From JAWKUK01 sp964402175 (GTDB taxonomy: Bacteria; Planctomycetota; UBA1135; GCA-002686595), in contig CAYOBN010000003.1 in assembly GCA_964402175.1 (NCBI GenBank), positions 1-64,000 of the forward strand: 64,000 nt of DNA. Direction: 5' to 3'. A program made the translations under genes and the position numbers. Shown in pieces: positions 16,527 through 24,989 of the stretch. Each line of letters opens with the position of its first letter. Position 1 is the stretch's first letter. Under the pieces are notes generated by a model. The model did not search any database and had not been told where the DNA came from. It saw nothing but the letters and a program-made list of their open reading frames with translations.

Positions 16527-19321
16527 TCCTGACGCTCCAATGCAAAGTGCTTGTCGAGCCCGAGCTCACGCGCCAGCTCCATGACGAGGTCGCGGGCCTC
16601 AGGTCGTAGCACCAGCGCCCGCGCGAGCGCTTCGGCCGCCGCGTCAGCGAGTCCTTGCACCTCGTCCTCCGCGCCGAGCTCCTGTGCCAACGCGACCGCC
16701 AGCATCCGCCCGCGGGCGCTGTCCATCGTCGCAGCGAAACGCGCGGGTAACCAAGCCTCGAGCTGCGTCGCGATCCGGATGAGTGACTCGAGGTCACTGT
16801 GCTCCAGCGCGAGCTCCATACCTCGCCGAGCAGGCGCGAGGATATCGCCGGGCTCGATCTGAGCGCCGCGGGCCTGTGCAAAGGCGAACGCCTCGCACAC
16901 CGCGATGCAAGCCGCTCGCTCCGCGACGTGCTCGCCCGTGTCACCGACGAGGTCCGCGAGGACCTGCTGCGTGACCGCGAGAGTCCGCAGGTGATTGGGA
17001 TCCTCGGGGAAACGCGCGACGAGGTCCTGGCAGGCCCGCAGCGCGGCGCCGGCTTCGGTCTCTGCGCGCCCCGCGTCGCCGCGGGCGCGCGCGCGGCGCC
17101 CCAGGCCGAGGTGACTCTGTACAAGGCTCGCGAGATACCGCTGGTTGCTCGGAAACTCCCGCGCGAGCGTCGACGCATCGCTGTACGCGAGCGCCATCAG
17201 CTCGTCGAGCTCGCGGCGCGCCTCTGGTGTCTCTGCCTCGCCGCGCTGTGCCAGCGCCATCGTCTGCACCGTCGCAGCGCGCAGATGGCGCATGAAAGCC
17301 GAGAGCTTCGGCAGCTCGGCGCAGCGAGCGAGGACCCGCCGGAAGAGCCGCACGGCCTCTTCGCGTTCGCCGACGCGCCAGTGGACGTTCCCTCGCCGCC
17401 CGAGCGCGGTGCCTTCGAGCTCCACCGCGTCGATCCAGAGCGGACTGTCTGGCGGCAGCTCTGCGAGCAGCTCAGCGGTGAGGACTTCGACTTCGTGGTA
17501 GGCTTCGAGGGCGACCGCTTGGTGGCGCTGCGCGTCTTCGAAGTGGGCCAGACCGAGGAGGGCGCGCGCGAGCTCCATGCGCGGTCGCGGCTCGAGCGGT
17601 GAGAGTGCTCTCGCACGCCGCAACAGCTCGACTGCGTACTGCAGCGCTGCGACCGCCTTCACTGGATCGGCGGGATACCGGGTCACCGTGGCAAACGCGA
17701 GCAGATTGCCGTAGTCGAAGAGCACAGCGGGATTGTCTGGTGCTTCGGCGTAGAGCGCGACGAAGCGCGCTTCGGCGGCGTCGAAATCGGCGAGGGCACC
17801 GGCGCGGTCGCCGGACTCGCTGCGCAGCCGCGCGAGCCGACCTTTGGCCGCAGCGATCCGGAGTCGGGTGCGCAGCTCGCCCGGTGCGGTCGCTTCGAGC
17901 CGGCCGTAGAGGTCGGTTGCGCGGGTCAAGAGCGCCGCTCGCAAGCGCTCCAAGCCAGGGATCTCACGCAGCTCACTGTGGCCGACACGCTCGAGCAGGA
18001 CCTCGACCGCCTCCAGAGCAGCGTCGAGGTTGCGACTGGCGACATCGCGCTCAGCGGCGACACGCGCGCTGTTGCGACGCTCGAGCTGGGCGAGGGTGAG
18101 CGGGCCTGCGACCAGCGATAGGCCGATGGCTGCGACCGCAACAGCATGGGCAGGTCGCCGCTGCGCCCAGCGCACCAACAGCAGGCCGAGACCGCTCGCA
18201 CGCGCTTGAATCGGCCGATGCTCGAGGAGGTTCGACAGATCACGGGCCAAGTCGGCCGGTGATGCATACCTACGCGCTCGATCGACCTCCATCGCCGTCT
18301 GGCAGACCGTGACGACGTCCGAAGTGAGCGCGCGATGGAACTGGCGCGGTGATGGCGCATCGCCCCGCGTGATGCGCAGCGACAGCTTGGTCGGATCGCT
18401 CTCACCGAAGGGCATCCGGAGCGTCAGCAGCTCGTACAAGAGCACCCCGAGGCCATAGACATCCGAGCGACCATCGATCTTCGCCGCGTCACCGCTGACC
18501 TGCTCGGGTGACATGTACGGCAACGAGCCGAGCAATGCCCCGCTGCGCGTCAAACGATCGACGCTCTGTAGCGACGCGAGGCCGAAATCGACCAGCAACA
18601 CACGGCCATCGGCGGTCAGCAGCACGTTCGACGGCTTGAGATCGCGGTGCAAGACACCGCGCTGGTGAGCGTGCTCCAGCGCTTGCGCGACCTCGCGGAC
18701 CAACCAGAGGACCGCGCGTAGCCAGTCGCCGGAGAAGAGCGGCTCTTCGGGGCGACCTGGGATCGCTCCGAAGCCCCTGCGCTCTGCGACTGCACGGACG
18801 GCCTGCAAGAGGTCGGCGCCAGAGAGCTGGCTCGGATCGCGTCCTTCGAGCTCGCGGAGCGTCTCGGCGAGCGAAGCGCCCTCGACGAGCTCCATCGTGA
18901 AGTACGGCAACCCCGCGGCTTCACCGGCGGTGTAGAGCGGCACGATGCCCGGATGGGCGAGGCGAGCGACCGACAGCGCTTCGCGGCGGAAACGCTCGCG
19001 CGCGCCTTGGAAGAAGACCTGCTCGGGGCGCAGGACCTTCAGCGCGACGCTGCGTCCGAGGGTGGGATCGTCCGCAAGGTAGACGACCCCCATGCCCCCC
19101 TGCCCGATGCGGCGCCGGAGTCGGAAGTCGCCGAGGCGCTCGGGGATCGCGTCGTCGGCCGCGCCCTCCTGCTCGACAAGGCCCGCCGATTCCAACGTGC
19201 GGAGGTGCGCTCGCAGCGCCTCTGCGTGTTCGGGATATTGCGCGGCAAGGGCGTCGATAGCGCCAGAGTCGCCGTCAGCGCGGCGTTCCAGTGCGTCGAA
19301 CAAGAGCTCGTGCAGATCCAC
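16523..19321 (-). CDS. Transmembrane Ser/Thr protein kinase with TPR-like C-terminal half
   Basis: 932 residues from GTG 19321. Residues 1-60 are a helical N-terminal piece common in planctomycete kinases. The Hanks-type kinase domain (about 63-370) shows G-Q-G-G-M-G-V-V (73-80), catalytic Lys95, H-R-D-L-K-P-S-N (225-232), D-F-G (245-247) and S-P-E (271-273). All catalytic residues are present, so it should be active. A single TM helix (about 391-412) follows, then ~500 residues of helical, TPR-like repeats likely outside the cytoplasm as a sensor or scaffold. The frame stays open another 326 codons upstream, but that part is antisense-type sequence over the hydrolase gene. It lies 14 nt after the hydrolase stop. 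Confidence 0.85.
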   Translation of the reverse strand: MDLHELLFDALERRADGDSGAIDALAAQYPEHAEALRAHLRTLESAGLVEQEGAADDAIPERLGDFRLRRRIGQGGMGVVYLADDPTLGRSVALKVLRPEQVFFQGARERFRREALSVARLAHPGIVPLYTAGEAAGLPYFTMELVEGASLAETLRELEGRDPSQLSGADLLQAVRAVAERRGFGAIPGRPEEPLFSGDWLRAVLWLVREVAQALEHAHQRGVLHRDLKPSNVLLTADGRVLLVDFGLASLQSVDRLTRSGALLGSLPYMSPEQVSGDAAKIDGRSDVYGLGVLLYELLTLRMPFGESDPTKLSLRITRGDAPSPRQFHRALTSDVVTVCQTAMEVDRARRYASPADLARDLSNLLEHRPIQARASGLGLLLVRWAQRRPAHAVAVAAIGLSLVAGPLTLAQLERRNSARVAAERDVASRNLDAALEAVEVLLERVGHSELREIPGLERLRAALLTRATDLYGRLEATAPGELRTRLRIAAAKGRLARLRSESGDRAGALADFDAAEARFVALYAEAPDNPAVLFDYGNLLAFATVTRYPADPVKAVAALQYAVELLRRARALSPLEPRPRMELARALLGLAHFEDAQRHQAVALEAYHEVEVLTAELLAELPPDSPLWIDAVELEGTALGRRGNVHWRVGEREEAVRLFRRVLARCAELPKLSAFMRHLRAATVQTMALAQRGEAETPEARRELDELMALAYSDASTLAREFPSNQRYLASLVQSHLGLGRRARARGDAGRAETEAGAALRACQDLVARFPEDPNHLRTLAVTQQVLADLVGDTGEHVAERAACIAVCEAFAFAQARGAQIEPGDILAPARRGMELALEHSDLESLIRIATQLEAWLPARFAATMDSARGRMLAVALAQELGAEDEVQGLADAAAEALARALVLRPEARDLVMELARELGLDKHFALERQD

Positions 19322-19335
19322 GCAGGAGCGCCATT

Positions 19336-20337
19336 TCAACCGAGCGTCGCGCGCGACACAACCCCCGCGAGCAGGCGCTCGAGGGCCTCTTCGAGCCACC
19401 GCCGGTAGCCCTTGCCCCGGCGGGTGAGGTACCCCATGTGCCCACCATGGGGCACCACGGCGACGTGCACCGCGCCGGAGAGGGGTGCTTCGGCCGCATC
19501 GCGCCAGTCGATCAGCGGATCGTCGCAGCTCGTCAAGATCGCCGTCGGGACCGAGATGTGCCTCAGCCACGGTCGCGCGGAACAGCGCGCGTAGTAGTCG
19601 TCTGCCCCTGCAAATCCCGCCAGCGGCGCCGTCACACGCTCGTCGAAGTCGCGGATCGTGTCGCGCCACCCGAACTCGGGCTGCGGCGGGAGCAACCCGC
19701 GCTCGACGCGGTCGCGCAGCAGCGCACTGCAGCCGCGCACGAAGTTCAGGTCGTACAAGCGGTTGCTGGGCCGCGTCAGCCGCGCGACGCAGCCCGCCAG
19801 ATCGACGGGTGGATTGACGGCGACTGCGGCGTCGGGCAAGTCCTCGCCGTCCCGACCGAGCGCCAGCAGGAGCGCGTTGCCGCTGAGCGAGTACCCGACC
19901 GCCGCGTGCAGCTTGCGCGGATGCCGCGCGCGCCCCGCGGCGAGGGCGGCGCGCACGTCGGCCGCGACCCCGGAGTGGTACATGCCGCGCGCGAGGCCCG
20001 CGCCGGGACCTGCGCCGCGGTGGTTCACCGCCACGACCGTATGGCCAGCGGCGCGCAGTCGGGCCGCGGCCCGCCGGATATACCCGGAGTCCGAGCTGCC
20101 GGTCAGGCCGTGGAAGAGGTGCACGACCCAGCCCGATTCGACCAGAGTCTCCGGCGCCGCCTCGAGGGTGACGAGTCGATCGCCGTCGGCGAGGGAGACC
20201 TCGTGCCGCTCGACCCGCCCCACACCGGCCGTGAGCACCGGCGCGTCGTCCGGCAGCCAAACCCCGAGCAGCGTCTGCGCGTGGCCCCCGCGGGCCCAAA
20301 CGGGCGGCCGCAGCGGCGGCAGTACGAGGCCCTCCAT
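19336..20337 (-). CDS. YheT-family alpha/beta hydrolase
   Basis: 333 residues, about the usual YheT length. The N-terminal G-G-H-A-Q-T segment is typical of the YheT/UPF0017 group. H-G-L-T-G-S is the oxyanion region. The nucleophile elbow is G-Y-S-L-S-G-N, followed by D-D-P-L-I-D (acid) and H-G-G-H-M-G-Y (catalytic His). Members are lipases or esterases of poorly known substrate; eukaryotic ABHD1/3 relatives act on phospholipids. The start at MEGLV fits the family, although the frame is open further upstream. It lies between a lipoprotein gene (55 nt upstream) and the kinase gene (14 nt downstream). Confidence 0.85.
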   Translation of the reverse strand: MEGLVLPPLRPPVWARGGHAQTLLGVWLPDDAPVLTAGVGRVERHEVSLADGDRLVTLEAAPETLVESGWVVHLFHGLTGSSDSGYIRRAAARLRAAGHTVVAVNHRGAGPGAGLARGMYHSGVAADVRAALAAGRARHPRKLHAAVGYSLSGNALLLALGRDGEDLPDAAVAVNPPVDLAGCVARLTRPSNRLYDLNFVRGCSALLRDRVERGLLPPQPEFGWRDTIRDFDERVTAPLAGFAGADDYYARCSARPWLRHISVPTAILTSCDDPLIDWRDAAEAPLSGAVHVAVVPHGGHMGYLTRRGKGYRRWLEEALERLLAGVVSRATLG

Positions 20338-20392
20338 CGCGGGGGACCGTACCACAGACGCGGCCCGTGCGAGCCGCCCCGCGACCGCGGGG

Positions 20393-21700
20393 TCAGCGGA
20401 TGCGCGCCCCGGGGAACGGCGCGCTGCGGGTGCCCCCCGGAGCCGCCGCGTGCACCCGGCGCACGACGTCTCCCGAGACGAGGTCGTGCGGTGCATCCGC
20501 GAGCAAGCCTTCGAGGCGCACCTCGCCAGACGCCGCCATCGGGCATGCATCGAGCTCGACGGTCCAGCCAGCGGGCCGCACCGCCACCTGCGCACCGACG
20601 TCGCGGCGCTCGCCGCGCACGACGAGCGTCGCGGAGGGGCGCAGGGCCGCCGTCAACGACGCGCCGCCGGCTTCGACCGCCAGCTCGTACGCGGCGGTCG
20701 CGCCGCTCGGCCGGCCCTCGGCGTCCACCGCCTGCGCGAGCAAACGCCAAGCCCCCGGCGAGAGCGCGAGCGTCCCGACGAAACGACCGCCTTCCGCCGG
20801 CGCGAGGTCGGCCGTCGGTGCGAGCCAAACACCGCGCGCTTCGTCGCGGCGGGCCCAAACACGCACCTCGTGGGTCGCGGGCGGGGCCTCGGTGAACGCG
20901 AGCCGCACCTCGCTCGCACGTGCGACGAGCGCGGTGACCTCGACCGAGCGCGCTCCGTCGGTGCGACTCGCCGGACCGAGCACCCAACCCGGCGCCAGAT
21001 GCTCGGGGCCGATCTGGCGCAGGAGGTCGAGGCGGCGCGCTGTGACCCCATCGATGCGCGTCGTGCCACCGATCTGGACATCGAAGCGCAAGACCGGCGT
21101 GATCGCTGTCTTCGGTCGCACGGGCACGACCTCGAACGGCAGTGCGGTGTCGCGCACGAGGGCGAGCTGCGAGACCTCCGCGCGGCCACGTCGACCCTCT
21201 TCGACGATGCGCAGACACACGCTGGCGGTCGCCCCCGCCGCCACCCGCAGCGCACCGAGCGCCAGCCGCGAACCGGGCAGCACCTCGACGTCCGCGAGCG
21301 CGACGTGCCAGACCCGATCCCCGGGCGCCGCGCGGCCCGGCCAATCGGCCACGATCGCGGCGTCCCCCGCGGGCACACCGCGCAGGAGCACCTCGCCGCG
21401 CCGACGCCCCTCGCTCACCTCGACGAACGGCGCGGGCAGGCGGGCGTAACGGGGGCGACGCCCGACGAGCTCGGGCGCCAGCGGCGGCTCTGCGGGCACG
21501 ACCCGCACACGCGCGCCTGCCGCGAGCGCCGCGGGAGGGAGCGTCAGCGACACATCGGCGGGTTCGTTCGGACGGGGACAAGCGAGAACGGCGAGCGCCG
21601 CCGCGACCTGCCAGCGGCGCCACGGTAGCCTTTTGCCGCCGGCCTGCGGATGCTCCGTAGGGGGGGCACTGAAGTCGGCGCGCGGGTTGGAGTTCGACAT
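20393..21700 (-). CDS. Lipoprotein of unknown function, beta-rich
   Basis: 435 residues from ATG 21700. A signal with R-W-Q-V-A-A-A-L-A-V-L-A-C gives a lipobox ending at a Cys near residue 41. The mature part is beta-rich and Arg/Val/Ala-rich, with segments like G-E-V-L-L-R-G-V-P-A-G-D-A. These recall carboxypeptidase-regulatory or Ig-like domains of planctomycete surface proteins. No enzyme motif was found, and no named family is recognised. It is the first gene of the operon with the YheT-like hydrolase, kinase and RND exporter, and is divergent from a radical SAM gene (118-nt gap). A role in lipid or envelope handling is inferred only from neighbours. Confidence 0.65.
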   Translation of the reverse strand: MSNSNPRADFSAPPTEHPQAGGKRLPWRRWQVAAALAVLACPRPNEPADVSLTLPPAALAAGARVRVVPAEPPLAPELVGRRPRYARLPAPFVEVSEGRRRGEVLLRGVPAGDAAIVADWPGRAAPGDRVWHVALADVEVLPGSRLALGALRVAAGATASVCLRIVEEGRRGRAEVSQLALVRDTALPFEVVPVRPKTAITPVLRFDVQIGGTTRIDGVTARRLDLLRQIGPEHLAPGWVLGPASRTDGARSVEVTALVARASEVRLAFTEAPPATHEVRVWARRDEARGVWLAPTADLAPAEGGRFVGTLALSPGAWRLLAQAVDAEGRPSGATAAYELAVEAGGASLTAALRPSATLVVRGERRDVGAQVAVRPAGWTVELDACPMAASGEVRLEGLLADAPHDLVSGDVVRRVHAAAPGGTRSAPFPGARIR

Positions 21701-21818
21701 AGTTCCAGGGAGGACCGCCGCTGCGTGCTCACGGTATCCGCTGAGGAAGCCGGAAAACTCCTCATGCGATCGCGGCAGACGACCGATGGTCGCAGCGGCG
21801 CTCCTCGCCGAGGTCCCT

Positions 21819-22793
21819 ATGCACAGCCCGAACCGCCGCTTCGTCGCCACTGTCGAATCCGTTTCGACCTGCCCCGTCAATTGCGAGATGTGCCCTGTCT
21901 CGCGCGACGACATCGCTCAGCCCAAAGCGAAGCTCATGTCGCTCGACGTCGCAGGTGCAGTCGCCGCGCGCCTCAAGCACGAGTTCGATGTCAGCTTCGT
22001 CGCGTGGGGAAATTGGGGTGAGCCGCTCGTGCACCCCGACATGGTCGGATTGGCCCGTGCGTTCGCGCGGGTTGGCCTCACCAATCAATTCCTGAGTTCG
22101 AGCCTGTCTGCCAAGTTCGATGTCGAGGCCATCGTACGCTCGGACATCAAGCACCTGGACATCTCGATCTCAGGCATCACTGCCGAGATCTACAACATCG
22201 GCCACAAGAATGGACGGTGGGACCTGATCGAGCGCAATATGCGCGACATCGCTGAGGTACGTCGTCGGCATCCGGGCGCCCTAGAGGTCGATATTCGTTG
22301 GCATCGCTATCGCCACAACGAGCATCAACTGGGAGCGGCACGCGCATGGGCGAAGGAGCTCGGCTTCGGATTCAAGCCCTATTACGCGCACCTGGGCGGA
22401 GTCGACGCGCTCCACGACTTCGAACACGGCAAGCTGCCCGAAGCCAAGCGGAACTTCGTGCAGGAGCGAGTCTTCCTGGACTACGTCCAGCAGATGATCG
22501 CGCGCCATCGCGGCGAGACGAGCTGCCCGATGAACACCAACCTGGTGATCCACTCGGATGGTCGACTCCTGCATTGCTGCGCGCTCATGGCATCGCATCA
22601 GGACGCCGTGGACTTCCTGACCCTTCCGCGCGAGGCGCTCGTAGGGTTCAAGAACGCACCGAACCCGTATTGCGCGGAGTGCCTTCAGAAGGGCTGGTCG
22701 GGGTTCACCCACTCATCGAAGACGGGCGAGGACCTTCAGCCCGCTGCTCCACTGCCGACGTCCGCGACGGCGCCAGTAACACAGCCCGCCTGA
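21819..22793 (+). CDS. Radical SAM protein with SPASM-like C terminus
   Basis: 324 residues. The Fe-S motif sits at C18-x3-C22-x2-C25 (C-P-V-N-C-E-M-C). G-N-W-G-E-P is the GGEP-like SAM-binding motif. The C-terminal third has C-P-M-N-T, L-L-H-C-C-A and Y-C-A-E-C, a cysteine set like a SPASM auxiliary cluster. ATG 21819 with a GAGG 5' of it was preferred over ATG 21786. It is not next to an obvious peptide precursor or sugar gene; the neighbour is a divergent lipoprotein and a convergent YVTN protein 6 nt away. The substrate is unknown. Confidence 0.8.
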   Translation: MHSPNRRFVATVESVSTCPVNCEMCPVSRDDIAQPKAKLMSLDVAGAVAARLKHEFDVSFVAWGNWGEPLVHPDMVGLARAFARVGLTNQFLSSSLSAKFDVEAIVRSDIKHLDISISGITAEIYNIGHKNGRWDLIERNMRDIAEVRRRHPGALEVDIRWHRYRHNEHQLGAARAWAKELGFGFKPYYAHLGGVDALHDFEHGKLPEAKRNFVQERVFLDYVQQMIARHRGETSCPMNTNLVIHSDGRLLHCCALMASHQDAVDFLTLPREALVGFKNAPNPYCAECLQKGWSGFTHSSKTGEDLQPAAPLPTSATAPVTQPA

Positions 22794-22799
22794 GCACGC

Positions 22800-23936
22800 T
22801 CAGCGTCCTTCGAGCGCCCGCCGTAGCTCCTCTGGCGACGGCACTGCCCGCGCGCCGGATGCACCAGACGCGATGCGCGACCAGCCGATGCTCGCAGGCA
22901 ACTGAGGCACATCGAGCTTGCGCATCGGCCGCCACGTCGCCAGGTCGATCTCGGTGACACGGTCGTTGCGCCGTGTCGCGACGAAGACGGAGCGCCCCGA
23001 AGGATGCATCAGAAGGCGGGTCGGAAAGGCGCTCTTCCCGAACGTGCCGGCGGTCGGTGCCGGGCGCGCGTCGGCGACCTCCTGGGTGACTGCTTCGAGA
23101 TCGATCACCGTATGCACGCGGCGCGTCTTTGCTTGAAAGACCGAAATGTTGCCTTCCTGCATGTTCGTGACGAGCACAAAGCGTCCGTCGAGCGTGAAGG
23201 CGACATCGGTCGGCAACGCGCCACACGGGAACTCGATGAGCTCCGCCATCTCGGCAGTATCGATGACGCTGATCGTGTTGACTTCGCTGTTGACGACCCA
23301 GGCTTCGTTGCGCGTCGGGTGCAGCGCAATCGCCGCCGCGCCGCCGCCGGCATCGATGCTGCGCACGACGCGCATGGTCGCGGTATCGACGACGCTGACG
23401 GTGCCGGTCGTGCGACTCGTCACGAAGGCGTGCTGGCCGTCGTGCCCGACAACGGCGCGCAGCGGGTCGCGAGTGTCGAGGCGCAGGACCCCATCGATGC
23501 GTCCGCTCTCGAGGTCGACCAGCAAGAGCGCTCCTTCGCCGGCACATGCCACGAGCACACGCTGCGTAGCGCCGAGGAACGTGACACCGGTGGGCCGGTG
23601 GTAACTGCGGACGACTTCGGTGCCGTCTGGCCGCGTGTGCCGCGATTCGAGCACCACGGTCCGCGCGACCTTGTGCGCGGCGAGGTCCAATACGGTGATC
23701 GTCGTGCCGGAGAGCTCATCGCCCCGGTTCGTCACGACGGCGGTCCGCCCGTCGCGGGACACCGCGACCTCCTCCGGACCGAGCCCTACGCGGAACAGCG
23801 CCTCGCGCTGTCCCGTCACCGGATCGAGGAGGACGAGCGAGTGCTCCTTTCCGCTGAGCACCAGGAGGCGCTCCTGGTCTGCGCGCGCTGGCAGTGCCCC
23901 GACGAGCAAGGAGAGAAGGGCGAGCGTGGTCCGCAT
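22800..23936 (-). CDS. Exported YVTN/YncE-like beta-propeller protein
   Basis: 378 residues. A signal peptide covers residues ~1-22 (ending A-R-A-D-Q). Seven-blade propeller repeats are clear: V-A-V-S-R-D-G-R-T-A-V-V-T-N, A-V-V-G-H-D-G-Q-H-A-F-V-T, V-A-F-T-L-D-G-R-F-V-L-V-T-N and R-L-L-M-H-P-S-G-R-S-V-F-V-A. These are YVTN-type blades as in YncE and surface-layer propellers. Such proteins sit in the periplasm or on the surface and bind other macromolecules. ATG 23936 is used because GTG 23945 adds only three residues. It is transcribed alone; its 172-nt upstream gap also holds the mraZ terminator. Confidence 0.8.
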   Translation of the reverse strand: MRTTLALLSLLVGALPARADQERLLVLSGKEHSLVLLDPVTGQREALFRVGLGPEEVAVSRDGRTAVVTNRGDELSGTTITVLDLAAHKVARTVVLESRHTRPDGTEVVRSYHRPTGVTFLGATQRVLVACAGEGALLLVDLESGRIDGVLRLDTRDPLRAVVGHDGQHAFVTSRTTGTVSVVDTATMRVVRSIDAGGGAAAIALHPTRNEAWVVNSEVNTISVIDTAEMAELIEFPCGALPTDVAFTLDGRFVLVTNMQEGNISVFQAKTRRVHTVIDLEAVTQEVADARPAPTAGTFGKSAFPTRLLMHPSGRSVFVATRRNDRVTEIDLATWRPMRKLDVPQLPASIGWSRIASGASGARAVPSPEELRRALEGR

Positions 23937-24048
23937 GGTGGTCACCGGCTTTCGCGATGCCTATCGGAACGAGCGTGCGACGGCCTGAAGAGCAAATGCA
24001 ACTTCGTCTCTTAAACCCATATTCGCGGGCGAACTTCGCACCAAAAAG

Positions 24049-24081
24049 AGGCGGCCGCGGGTCCCTCCCCCGCGGCCGCCT
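24049..24081 (-). terminator. Intrinsic terminator of mraZ
   Basis: A perfect 13-bp stem, AGGCGGCCGCGGG (24049-24061) with its complement (24069-24081), has a 7-nt loop. On the minus strand it is followed by CTTTTT (24048-24043). It lies 28 nt after the mraZ stop. This is a strong rho-independent terminator. Confidence 0.9.
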
Positions 24082-24108
24082 ACATTGAACTTCCCCCTCG
24101 GGAAGCCC

Positions 24109-24603
24109 TCACAGGCACGGCTCGGGATCCCCTCCCACGAGCAGTGCGTCGAGCCCCGCGCCGAAGTCGTCGCGGGTCGCAGCCCCGAACCCGGCCCACC
24201 CCGCCGGGCTCCACACGCGGATCTCGCTGAACCCTCCGACGAGCACCACCTCTCGCCGTTCGGGGGTCACGCGGTCGACGCCGATCGAGTCGAGCAGCGC
24301 GTCCGGGATACGGACGCGGCCCGTCTTGTCACAGCGCACGGCCGAGGAGTGCGCCGCCAGGAAGAGCAGGGTGCGCCTCTCCCTCTGCGTCGCTGCGGGA
24401 CGCGCGTGGAGTGCGGTGATCCACGCGTCCCAGTCCTCCTTCTCACGCAAGCACAGGCTGCCGTCCGGTTCGAGGTTCACCATGAGCCGGAAATCCGTCG
24501 CCCGCGGGTTCAGCTCGTCGCGCAGAGCGCTCGGAAGCTGGATCCGCCCCTCGGGATCGATCGTGCAGGTGTGCACGCCCAGGAGCTGACGGGTGGAGGC
24601 CAT
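24109..24603 (-). CDS. mraZ: MraZ-like transcriptional repressor (orphan)
   Basis: 164 residues, slightly longer than E. coli MraZ (152). It has two SpoVT/AbrB-like halves. The first is C-T-I-D-P-E-G-R-I-Q-L-P-S-A-L-R; the second is V-R-C-D-K-T-G-R-V-R-I-P-D-A-L-L. Each carries the D-x-x-G-R-[IV] loop that contacts DNA in MraZ rings. In most bacteria mraZ opens the division/cell-wall (dcw) cluster before rsmH and ftsL. Here it stands alone between a propeller gene and an AraC gene, with its own terminator. TGGGG-type repeats upstream suggest it represses itself. Whether it still controls a distant dcw cluster cannot be seen. Confidence 0.85.
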   Translation of the reverse strand: MASTRQLLGVHTCTIDPEGRIQLPSALRDELNPRATDFRLMVNLEPDGSLCLREKEDWDAWITALHARPAATQRERRTLLFLAAHSSAVRCDKTGRVRIPDALLDSIGVDRVTPERREVVLVGGFSEIRVWSPAGWAGFGAATRDDFGAGLDALLVGGDPEPCL

Positions 24604-24642
24604 GGTGGGTTCGGCGCGGGGGCTCGACTGGGGCGCAGACTA

Positions 24643-24668
24643 CCCAAAGCCGCCCCAATCCGCCACCA
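24643..24668 (-). promoter_or_regulatory. Three tandem TGGG-type boxes, putative MraZ operator
   Basis: Read on the minus strand, TGG[TG]G units start at 24668, 24657 and 24646, giving an exact 11-nt period. They lie 40-65 nt before the mraZ ATG. E. coli MraZ binds TGGG direct repeats at a 10-nt step, so an 11-nt step is close to one helical turn. Binding is inferred. Confidence 0.5.
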
Positions 24669-24704
24669 TTTTCGGCGAGGAAAATGTGGAGAATTGAGTT
24701 GCCG

Positions 24705-24720
24705 CCCCAAGATAACACCA
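24705..24720 (-). promoter_or_regulatory. Second pair of TTGG-type boxes
   Basis: Minus-strand TTGG units start at 24721 and 24710, again 11 nt apart. They are part of the same upstream array as the boxes at 24643-24668 and 24757-24773. Confidence 0.4.
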
Positions 24721-24756
24721 AAGTACACGCACTTTTCCACCACGAAAGAGTTTCTC

Positions 24757-24773
24757 CCCCAAATTTGCCCCAA
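24757..24773 (-). promoter_or_regulatory. Third pair of TTGGGG boxes
   Basis: Minus-strand TTGGGG at 24773-24768 and TTGGGG at 24762-24757 are 11 nt apart. They lie about 155-170 nt before the mraZ start. Confidence 0.4.
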
Positions 24774-24866
24774 CGGCACCTATGCGTACGGAAGGCTCCC
24801 TTTGGCCCCCAGCTGTGGGGGACATGTCGCCCCAGGAGCAGCCAGACCCCGCCGCCCCTCCACAGG

Positions 24867-24875
24867 TTATCCACA
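24867..24875 (+). promoter_or_regulatory. Perfect DnaA box TTATCCACA
   Basis: An exact match to the strongest E. coli DnaA-binding site (R1 type), in the mraZ/AraC divergent region. One further near match (TGTGGAGAA, 24685-24693, minus orientation, one mismatch) lies 174 nt away. Confidence 0.55.
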
Positions 24876-24989
24876 ACAGAGGCCGCAGCGCCGGGACGCT
24901 GTCGAAGGTCTGGGTAGAGCACCCTCTTGCGGCGCCACGTCACATGGTATGCGATGTAGGCCTGCCAACCCTTCGCGCCCCGCTCACCG

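Larger units (their letters stand above)
24604..24989. promoter_or_regulatory. Divergent control region between mraZ and the AraC-type gene
   Basis: A 386-nt noncoding stretch, clearly more AT-rich than its surroundings around 24661-24780. It holds three groups of CCCCAA/TTGGGG repeats with an 11-nt step (24643-24668, 24705-24720, 24757-24773) and a perfect DnaA box (24867-24875). It also holds a near-match TGTGGAGAA (24685-24693). No ORF or RNA structure was recognised. Confidence 0.6.

Noticed and set aside
19322..20299. 326-codon N-terminal extension of the kinase frame
   Set aside because: It overlaps the YheT-like hydrolase gene in another frame, is Arg/Ala-rich and lacks domains. The conserved kinase N terminus begins at GTG 19321.
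24604..24989. Chromosomal replication origin
   Set aside because: One perfect and one imperfect DnaA box in a mildly AT-rich gap is not enough. There is no dnaA, dnaN, gidA or parAB gene nearby, and skew cannot be judged from this window.
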